From the NCBI RefSeq assembly GCF_018729255.1, contig NZ_CP076060.1, positions 2,542,001-2,606,000 on the forward strand: a stretch of 64,000 nt of DNA. Reading direction: 5' to 3'. Positions 57,914 to 64,000 of the stretch are shown piece by piece. The DNA comes from Cupriavidus sp. EM10. Its GTDB lineage: Bacteria; Pseudomonadota; Gammaproteobacteria; Burkholderiales; Burkholderiaceae. A model generated the notes under the pieces. That model was not told the DNA's origin. It did not search any database and saw only the letters and a program-made list of their open reading frames with translations. A program made the translations under genes and the position numbers. Positions within the stretch are counted from its first letter, which is position 1. Every line of letters begins with the position of its first letter.

Positions 57914-58770
57914 CTAACCGCCCAGCAGAACGATGAGCAAAACGCCGTTCAGAAGCGCCAGGCCGGTAAGGATGAGGGCCAACGGCGGCAGCGTCTTGAC
58001 CCACGACAAGCCGGACGAAGCCGACGCGAAAGCTGCGTCCAGATAGCGTGTGGCCTGCTTGCGCACGACCAGCCAGTAGAATCCGCCGCCCGCCGCCAAG
58101 GCCACCACCATCCATGACAGCCACGCCAGCCATCCGAACGCCGTCGGGGCATGGTGCCCCGGGTGGCCGCGCGCGCCGTTCCCGGCGGCAACGGCTGGAG
58201 CGAATCGCGCAACGAGGCCGGCACGGTTTCGAACACCGGGGCGACTGGATGCGGCTCGTCCGTCGCTCCGATCGTCGACACCTCGGCTTCCCTGCCGGAC
58301 GCGGCACGGGACGCTATCGGGGCCGCTCCTGCCGATGGCGAGGCGCGCCTGATGGCAGGACTTTCGGCCATGGCCGGCGGCTTGCGTGGCACGTCGCGGG
58401 TGACCGACTCCTGCGGCGCCCTGCGCCAGTCCGCGAACAACTGGTCGAGGCATCGCACCGAGGTACATGCGTCGCGCTTCCGGCGCCAGGCGTCCAGGTC
58501 ACCCTTGCGCAGCGTGCCGGCATAGCGCCTGCGCTGCTGGTCGGCGTAGATGCCCTCGTAGCTTTCGTGCAGCATCGCGTAATCGCAGATCAGCTGCGAT
58601 CCACGTGCACGCTGGCGCGGGGGGTCCGCGCAAGATGTGCCGGCGGGCGCGGACACATCGCAGCGGGGCCGATAGGCGTGCGGGCACGCGATATCGGAAG
58701 CCCACGTCACATCGACTGCCCACAATGCCAGGACGATGAAGAATGCCAGGTGACCTGCAATCCGCTGCAT
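57914..58770 (-). pseudogene. Secreted cysteine-rich hypothetical protein with C-terminal helix, frameshift
   Basis: N-terminal signal peptide (MQRIAGHLAFFIVLALWAVDVTWA-S) and a Cys-rich first part (CPHAYRPRCDVSA, CADPP, ICDYAMLHESYEGIYADQQRR, CTSVRCLDQLFADWR) that resembles lysozyme-inhibitor/DUF1311-like modules. After ARAATRG the frame shifts: HHAPTAFGWLAWLSWMVVALAAGGGFYWLVV, with one or two helices, continues to 57914. A missing base in the C-run at 58157-58160 explains it; 285 residues restored. No family firmly recognised. Confidence 0.55.
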
Positions 58771-58950
58771 GGTGTCTGCGCCATCAGCCTTTGGGGAACC
58801 GGGAAATTCATTCTAGACAGCGACGCCGCACGTTGCTGGATCTGTTACGTGCGTTTGCGCATGGACGCAGCGCGCGGAACGCGAAAACGCTGGAAAAATG
58901 GCATCGCACCGTGCGGATCGTGCCGGCAATACACCGTAAATGCGCAGAAA

Positions 58951-58986
58951 AAACAAAAGGGCCCGTGACTTTCGCCACAGGCCCTT
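58951..58986 (-). terminator. Terminator after tRNA-Lys
   Basis: Stem AAGGGCC/GGCCCTT (58957-58963 with 58980-58986) with inner GTG/CAC, and an A-run to the left on + (T-tract on minus). It lies just past the tRNA 3' end. Confidence 0.75.
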
Positions 58987-58996
58987 CTGGGAAAAC

Positions 58997-59072
58997 TGGT
59001 GGGTCGTGCGTGACTCGAACACGCGACCAACGGATTAAAAGTCCGCTGCTCTACCGACTGAGCTAACGACCC
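58997..59072 (-). tRNA. tRNA-Lys (anticodon TTT)
   Basis: 76-base cloverleaf including the encoded CCA (58997-58999). Acceptor stem GGGTCGT pairs with ACGACCC, the D-loop has AGCTCAGTCGGTAGAGC, the T-loop GTTCGAGTC. The anticodon at 59039-59037 is TTT in loop CTTTTAA, which reads AAA and AAG lysine codons. Confidence 0.97.
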
Positions 59073-59144
59073 GGAAAAACTGAATCCGCGATTATAGGGA
59101 GGCCCCTATGGGGTGTCAAGGCTGGAAGGACGCCTGCGCGCCAC

Positions 59145-60260
59145 TCAGGCCATACGCTCCAGACGCCACATCTGGTACCTGAACGCCAGTATCGCGCCCA
59201 CGATGATCGTCGCAAAAACGATGAACGAGCCGATGGCCAGCGTCGAAACGCCCGACAGCCCCTGCCCGATCGTGCAGCCCAGCGCGGTCACGCCGCCGGC
59301 GCCCATCAGGATGCCGCCGACCATGTGATTGGCCACGTCCTCGGCATTGCCAAACCCTTCCCAGCGGAACGTGCGCGACGCCAGCGCATAGGCCGCCGCT
59401 CCGGCAATCACGCCGAACACGCTGACGATGCCAATCGTGAGCACCTTGCTCTTGTCGCTGAACATCATCAGCCAGTCCAGCGTGTAGGCGTACGGGGCCA
59501 CGAAGCTCAGGCTTTCCATCCGGCCGCTGTTGGTGCCGACGAACAGTTCTTCCAGCGTATTCGGGTCTTCCGACACATAGCCAAGATGGCCCGACACGTA
59601 CCACATGCCCACGATGATCAGGCCGACGGCCAGGCCGCCGAGCAGGTTGTCGAAGGTACGGAAGCCGTTGCCGAGCAGCGCCCACACCACCAGCACCGCG
59701 CCGATGGCCACGCCGAGCACCAGCTGGAGCATGCCTCGCGCCATGCCGGTGGCCTGTGCCACCAGCGACGGCAGGTCCTGCGTCGACGGCAGCGCTACCC
59801 CCACCGTATCCACGGTATTGACGCGCACCACGCCGAACAGGCCGCGCAGCGTCATGTACGCAGACAGGCCGAGGAACACGAACACCACCAGCGACTTCAG
59901 GTTGCCCGCGCCGATGCGCACCAGCGTCTTGCTGCCACAGCCCGAGGCCAGCACCATGCCGAAGCCGAACATCAGCCCGCCCACAGCCGCCGACAGCCAG
60001 CCCAGCCTGGCCGACGTATAGATCGTCCTGGTCGGATCGATCAGGCCCGCCCAGGCCAGCACGCCGGTGCCGATCATCGCCACGCCGATGGCCAGGACCC
60101 ACATGCGCATGCGGCTCCAGTCGCCAATGTTGACGATGTCGGAGATGGCGCCCATCGTGCAGAAGTGCGTCCGCTGCAGCACGGCGCCGAACAGGAAGGT
60201 CAGTACAAAAGTACTGAGCAGAACGGTGTGCGTGAGCGCGGGGATGTCGATATCAGGCAT
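59145..60260 (-). CDS. YedE/YeeE-family sulfur-compound transporter
   Basis: 371-residue inner-membrane protein with about nine helices. The conserved cysteine motifs of the YeeE/TsuA thiosulfate-uptake family are visible: FCTMGAISDI near residue 35, GCGSKTLVRIGAGN (about 106-119) and GCTIGQGLSG near the end. It may import thiosulfate or another sulfur species, and TusA-type partners exist elsewhere in the window. queC starts upstream on the same strand (83-base gap). Confidence 0.9.
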   Translation of the reverse strand: MPDIDIPALTHTVLLSTFVLTFLFGAVLQRTHFCTMGAISDIVNIGDWSRMRMWVLAIGVAMIGTGVLAWAGLIDPTRTIYTSARLGWLSAAVGGLMFGFGMVLASGCGSKTLVRIGAGNLKSLVVFVFLGLSAYMTLRGLFGVVRVNTVDTVGVALPSTQDLPSLVAQATGMARGMLQLVLGVAIGAVLVVWALLGNGFRTFDNLLGGLAVGLIIVGMWYVSGHLGYVSEDPNTLEELFVGTNSGRMESLSFVAPYAYTLDWLMMFSDKSKVLTIGIVSVFGVIAGAAAYALASRTFRWEGFGNAEDVANHMVGGILMGAGGVTALGCTIGQGLSGVSTLAIGSFIVFATIIVGAILAFRYQMWRLERMA

Positions 60261-60343
60261 GTCGGTACGGGGGTGGCTCGTAGTTTTCTGATTTCTCTGA
60301 GCGGAGACGCTCGTTGGCGGCGCCTCTCGTCGTGGCCTGCCGC

Positions 60344-61027
60344 TCAGGCGGCCGGCTGGTAGCGCGTCGGGTCGGCAACGCCGGCCTGCTCGAAGCCGGC
60401 CTTGCGGATGCGACAGGAATCGCACACACCGCAGGCACGGCCATCGTCGTCGGCCTTGTAGCACGACACGGTCAGGCCATAGTCCACGCCCAGCTTCACG
60501 CCGGCACGGATGATCTCGGCCTTGGTCATGTCGATGATCGGGGCATGCACGCGGAAGCGGTCGCCCTCGACGCCGGCCTTGGTGGCCAGGTTGGCCAGCG
60601 TTTCATACGCCGAGACGTACTCGGGACGGCAATCGGGGTAGCCCGAGTAATCCACCGCGTTCGCGCCAAAGAACAGGTCACGGCCACCGATGGCTTCGGC
60701 CCAGCCGAGCGCCAGCGACAGCATGATCGTATTGCGCGCCGGCACGTAAGTCACCGGAATGCCGCCGGTAGCGCCGTCGACCGGCACATCGAGCGTATCG
60801 TCGGTCAGGGCCGATCCGCCAAAGCGGCGCAGGTCCAGGTCGATGATCTCGTGGCGCCTGGCGCCGAGCGCGGCCGCCACCTTCTTCGCGGCATCCAGTT
60901 CGGACGAATGGCGCTGGCCATATCGCATCGACAACGCATAGGTTTCGAAACCGGCCGCATTGGCCATGGCGAGCACGGTGGCGGAGTCCAGGCCGCCGGA
61001 AAGCAGGACGATTGCACGTTTGGTCAT
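60344..61027 (-). CDS. queC: 7-cyano-7-deazaguanine synthase
   Basis: ATP-dependent preQ0 synthase of queuosine biosynthesis, 227 residues. It has the PP-loop [43 protein letters not shown] and a C-terminal zinc site with [10 protein letters not shown]. Start [12 protein letters not shown]; the seven residues of a longer reading are unlikely. Downstream of the ybgF terminator, in the order usual for betaproteobacteria. Confidence 0.96.
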   Translation of the reverse strand: MTKRAIVLLSGGLDSATVLAMANAAGFETYALSMRYGQRHSSELDAAKKVAAALGARRHEIIDLDLRRFGGSALTDDTLDVPVDGATGGIPVTYVPARNTIMLSLALGWAEAIGGRDLFFGANAVDYSGYPDCRPEYVSAYETLANLATKAGVEGDRFRVHAPIIDMTKAEIIRAGVKLGVDYGLTVSCYKADDDGRACGVCDSCRIRKAGFEQAGVADPTRYQPAA

Positions 61028-61182
61028 GATGGGGTGCGCGCGGAACAAGCGCGCTGTCGGACACGCCGCTAAGGGCGAATCGCGTATTTTAGCGCGCCGG
61101 CGCCCCGGAAAGGATCAGGCACCGATGATGGGGGCGATGCGCCGCCCCAACCTTCCCCCGCCCCGGCCGGAGCCCCAAAAAG

Positions 61183-61205
61183 AAAAAACCCGCAAGCTGC
61201 GGGTT
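61183..61205 (-). terminator. Terminator of the tolB-pal-ybgF operon
   Basis: Stem AACCCGCA/TGCGGGTT (61187-61194 with 61198-61205), 3-base loop, preceded on + by A-run (T-tract on minus). About 48 bases past the ybgF stop. Confidence 0.88.
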
Positions 61206-61252
61206 CTCTCCTGACTTCCGTGCCCTGGCCGAACGATGCGGCCGGCCACTGC

Positions 61253-62008
61253 TCACTTCAGCGTCTTCAGCCGGTTGCTGGCGGCCTGGGCGCCTTCGGT
61301 GCCCGGATACTTCGACACCACCGTCTCCAGCGTCTTCTTGGCCGCTGCCTTCTGGCCAGATTCCATCTGGTTGTTGGCAATGGCGATCATGGCGTCCGGT
61401 ACCTTTGCATGCGTCGGGAACTGTTGCACCATGTTCTGCAGCACGAAAGTCGAACCCTTGTAGTCACGCTGCGCGTAGAGCGAATTGCCGAGCCAGAACT
61501 GCGCCAGCGGCAGATACGGGCTTTGCGGATACTTCTTCGCAAACGCCGAGAAGGCGTTGCCCGCGCCCTTGAAATCGCCCGACTGGAACTGCTTCAGCGC
61601 GGCGTCGTACTCGGGCTTTTCGGTCGGCTGTGCAAGCCCTTCCTTGCCATCGACGGTCACCTGTTGCGGCTCGAATTTCTTCAGGCGCGCGTCCAGGTCC
61701 GCGTAGTAATCCTTCTGCTGTTTCTGCAGCGTGTCCACCGTGTTTTGCAACACCTCGTTCTGACCGCGCAGCCTGGCCACTTCCTGACGCAGACCTTCCA
61801 GCTGGTTCTGCATGTCGAGCTGCTGCCGACTGCTCTGGTCGATACGCTGCGATGCCGTTGCCTGGAAACCGTTGAACTGGTCCCGCAGTTGCAGCACCGC
61901 CTTGCGCGCCTCGTCGTCGTCAAAGACGCCGGCGTGCGCGGAACTGGCTGCCAGCAGGCCGCCGGAGACAGCGGCCAGCCACAGCAGGGTGGAAACGCGA
62001 GCTTTCAT
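61253..62008 (-). CDS. cpoB: Tol-Pal cell division coordinator YbgF (CpoB)
   Basis: 251-residue periplasmic protein. Signal peptide ending AHA-GVFDD, a coiled coil (about 40-110, e.g. QRIDQSSRQQLDMQNQLEGLRQEVARLRGQ) that trimerises, then C-terminal TPR repeats (YDAALKQFQSGDFKGAGNAFSAFAKKYPQSPYLPLAQFWLG) that contact TolA and PBP1B. It lies 18 bases after pal, so same operon. Confidence 0.94.
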   Translation of the reverse strand: MKARVSTLLWLAAVSGGLLAASSAHAGVFDDDEARKAVLQLRDQFNGFQATASQRIDQSSRQQLDMQNQLEGLRQEVARLRGQNEVLQNTVDTLQKQQKDYYADLDARLKKFEPQQVTVDGKEGLAQPTEKPEYDAALKQFQSGDFKGAGNAFSAFAKKYPQSPYLPLAQFWLGNSLYAQRDYKGSTFVLQNMVQQFPTHAKVPDAMIAIANNQMESGQKAAAKKTLETVVSKYPGTEGAQAASNRLKTLK

Positions 62009-62026
62009 GAAGGATTATTCCGTGGA

Positions 62027-62536
62027 TCAGTAGACGATATCGGCGCGACGGTTTTCAGCCCACGAAGCTTCGTCGTGGCCGGTGGCCTTCGGCTTTTCCT
62101 TGCCCAGGCTCACAGCTTCCATCTGCGACTCGGGCACGCCCAGCGACGACATCGAGCGGCGCACGGCCTCGGCACGCTTCTGGCCCAGGGCCAGGTTGTA
62201 CTCGCTGGTGCCGCGTTCGTCGGTGTTGCCCTGGATCAGGATCTTGCGGCCCTTGTTGGCGCCCAGGTACTGCGCGTGCGTCTGCAGCGTGCTTTGGTAT
62301 TCCGACTTGACCGAGTAGCTGTCGAAGTCGAAGTACACGCTACGCTTTGCCAGCGGGCTGTTCGGGTCATTCAGCGGATCGGCGGCCACCACCGGCGCCA
62401 CGGCGCGCGGATCGGTCTGGGCGCCGCCCTGGTTGGCACCCGACTTCGATGCGTCGTCCAGCTTCACGCCGGAAGAGCAGGCGCCCAGGGCCAGCAGAGC
62501 AGCCAGGGCGAGCGATTTGGTCATCATTTGGGACAT
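62027..62536 (-). CDS. pal: Peptidoglycan-associated lipoprotein
   Basis: 169-residue outer-membrane lipoprotein. Lipobox LGAC with Cys20, a short linker and an OmpA-like peptidoglycan-binding domain (VYFDFDSYSVKSEY, GNTDERGTSEYNLALGQKRAEAV). It links outer membrane and cell wall and binds TolB. GAGGAG lies 9 bases before the ATG; 19 bases after tolB. Confidence 0.97.
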   Translation of the reverse strand: MSQMMTKSLALAALLALGACSSGVKLDDASKSGANQGGAQTDPRAVAPVVAADPLNDPNSPLAKRSVYFDFDSYSVKSEYQSTLQTHAQYLGANKGRKILIQGNTDERGTSEYNLALGQKRAEAVRRSMSSLGVPESQMEAVSLGKEKPKATGHDEASWAENRRADIVY

Positions 62537-62555
62537 GGCGAGAGACTCCTCTTTT

Positions 62556-63896
62556 CTACTGCATGAAAGGACCCCAGGACGGCTCGCGAACCTCGCCGGA
62601 CTGGAGTGACAGAACCTGTTTCGTTCGGCCGTCCGTGGAGACTGCCGCCAGTACCGAGCGGCCGCCTACGCGGGTGGCATACAGGATGTATTTGCCATTG
62701 GCGGCGAAGCTGGGAGCTTCGTCGTTGGACGTATCCGTGAGAGAAGTCACGTCACCGTTGGACAGGTCCTGCAGCTGCAGGCGGAAGCCGCCCGAACGCG
62801 AGATGTAGGCCAGGTACTTGCCGTCCGGCGAAATGCGCGGACTGACGTTGTAGTTGCCCTTGAAGGTCACGCGTTGCGCTGCGCCGGATTCCTCGCCAGA
62901 GGCCGGCATACGGTAGATCTGCGGCGCGCCGCCGCGATCGCTGGTGAAATAGATGCTGCGACCGTCCGGCGAGAACTGCGGCTCGGTGTCGATCGCGCTG
63001 CTGCGCGAGATGCGACGCAGGCCGGAGCCGTCGGCATTGACCAGGTAGACCTGGGTGTTGCCATCGCGCGAGAGCGCCACGGCCAGGCGCTGGCCGTCCG
63101 GCGACCACGACGGCGCGCTGTTGTTGCCCTTCTGGTTCGACACCAGCGTGCGCTTGCCCGTGGCCAGGTCATGCACGTACACCACCGGCTTCTTGGCCTC
63201 GAACGAGACATAGGCCACGCGGCGGCCATCGGGCGACCACGACGGCGAGATGATCGGCTCGCTGCTGGACAGTGCCACCTGGGCGTTCTGGCCGTCCGAA
63301 TCGGAAATCAGCAGTTGGTAGCGGCCGCCCACCTTCGACACGTACGACAGGCGCGTGGCAAATACGCCGCGCTCGCCCAGCAGCTTCTCGTAGATGTAGT
63401 CGGCGATCTTGTGCGCGGTCACGCGCAGCTGGCCTTGCGACACGTTGAACGCCAGCCCGCCCAGGCTCTGGCCCTTGACAGTGTCGTACAGGCGGAAACG
63501 CACCTCGTACTGGCCATTGCCGGACGGGGTCACGCTGCCGGCCACGAACGCGTCGGCGCCCTTGGCCTTCCAGCTGCCCAGGTCCACCTGCGCCGATTCG
63601 GCGACGGTGGCGCCGGCCGGATCGATATTGCGGAAACGGCCGCTGTTGGTCAGGTCGGAACGGATGACGGCGGTCAGGTTCTGTGCGCCCTGGCCTTCGC
63701 CCTGGAAGTTGGCCGTGGCCACCGGGAACTGGTTCGAACCCACGCCGGTGATTTCCACGTTCAGTTGCGCGTGCGCCGCACCGGCGGACATCAGCGCCAC
63801 CGCCAGCCATGCCATCAGCGCGTGGCGACCCTGGTCAGCGGTGATCTTGGTGGTCTGGCGCCGTGCCAGCCAGTTGGGGACCCAAAGCTTTCGCAT
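62556..63896 (-). CDS. tolB: Tol-Pal system beta-propeller protein TolB
   Basis: 446-residue periplasmic protein: a long signal peptide (basic start, hydrophobic [16 protein letters not shown], cut before QLNVEITG), an N-terminal alpha/beta domain and a six-bladed propeller with repeated [36 protein letters not shown] and [12 protein letters not shown] blades. First gene of this operon part in the window; tolA would be expected just beyond 64000. The start MRKLWVPNW is chosen for the signal peptide. Confidence 0.96.
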   Translation of the reverse strand: MRKLWVPNWLARRQTTKITADQGRHALMAWLAVALMSAGAAHAQLNVEITGVGSNQFPVATANFQGEGQGAQNLTAVIRSDLTNSGRFRNIDPAGATVAESAQVDLGSWKAKGADAFVAGSVTPSGNGQYEVRFRLYDTVKGQSLGGLAFNVSQGQLRVTAHKIADYIYEKLLGERGVFATRLSYVSKVGGRYQLLISDSDGQNAQVALSSSEPIISPSWSPDGRRVAYVSFEAKKPVVYVHDLATGKRTLVSNQKGNNSAPSWSPDGQRLAVALSRDGNTQVYLVNADGSGLRRISRSSAIDTEPQFSPDGRSIYFTSDRGGAPQIYRMPASGEESGAAQRVTFKGNYNVSPRISPDGKYLAYISRSGGFRLQLQDLSNGDVTSLTDTSNDEAPSFAANGKYILYATRVGGRSVLAAVSTDGRTKQVLSLQSGEVREPSWGPFMQ

Positions 63897-64000
63897 GCTG
63901 CTCCTCAGTCGATTTTGGGATTCATCGGTACGGCGGGCACAGCAAGTCAGGCACGGGAACGGCATGCAGCTTGGCGCATGCTCCGTGCGTGTACATCTTG
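63897..64000. other. Window end upstream of tolB
   Basis: 104 bases without a recognisable gene end. Translation of the three minus-strand frames shows no TolA C-terminus. It might hold one with a missing base, as elsewhere in the window, but that cannot be shown. Confidence 0.4.

Noticed and set aside
58997..59072. tRNA-Lys as an integration site of a mobile element
   Set aside because: No integrase, no repeated tRNA end and no foreign gene block on either side.

Overview
The window looks like chromosomal DNA of a GC-rich betaproteobacterium of the Burkholderiaceae, most likely Cupriavidus or Ralstonia. The basis is two Bug-type tripartite tricarboxylate transporter (TTT) receptors, a kynBUA operon next to an Lrp-type regulator, the tolB-pal-ybgF-queC order, very GC-rich third codon positions and housekeeping genes of that type (galU, alaS, glnS, pdxH). 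The genus is inferred from gene content, not from a search. There is no prophage, insertion sequence, CRISPR array, plasmid gene or rRNA.

Layout. 0-5.3 kb: galU on +, then a minus-strand run of tusA-like, Nudix, threonine aldolase, tautomerase, class II aldolase and an MFS transporter, divergent from a LysR regulator. 6.4-9.4 kb: an nfeD/slipin pair and two small membrane proteins. 9.5-15.2 kb: alaS, a CoA-transferase, a DUF2214 membrane protein and a Bug receptor. 15.2-25 kb: a K+/H+ antiporter, tctB-tctA, LysR, tctC, gamma-glutamyltransferase, PhzF and an FMN protein. 25-33.7 kb: a second CoA-transferase, glnS, an S4 protein, MAPEG, YceI, YaeQ, FKBP, ChaC and an ankyrin protein. 33.7-46.5 kb: acyl-CoA ligase, thioredoxin, hemerythrin, a P-loop kinase, tcdA, AsmA, MFS, pdxH, cfa, DUF72 and msrA. 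46.9-54 kb: flavin reductase, kynR/kynBUA, iclR/gcdH and 1-Cys peroxiredoxin. 54.3-64 kb: a YqjD-YqjE-like envelope operon, a diguanylate cyclase, a secreted orphan, tRNA-Lys, a YedE sulfur transporter, queC and ybgF-pal-tolB.

Functional groupings. kynA-B-U convert tryptophan to anthranilate, with candidate KynR sites in the divergent promoter. gcdH (lysine/glutarate degradation) has a textbook IclR-type operator just downstream of its promoter. tctBA plus tctC form a TTT carboxylate importer split by its own LysR regulator. TolB-Pal-YbgF maintain the outer membrane.

The most striking global signal is that about a dozen conserved genes are interrupted by a single missing base, nearly always in a G/C homopolymer and never by an extra base (slipin, two CoA-transferases, tctA twice, yceI, chaC, cfa, a yqjK-like gene, two orphans). 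This pattern fits homopolymer under-calling in the assembly better than real gene decay, so the entries typed 'pseudogene' are probably intact in the organism. I found no clearly new multi-gene system. The best leads are the operator palindromes, a dispersed palindromic repeat family with one inverted pair, a 43-residue membrane protein, and a hairpin in a gene-free gap.
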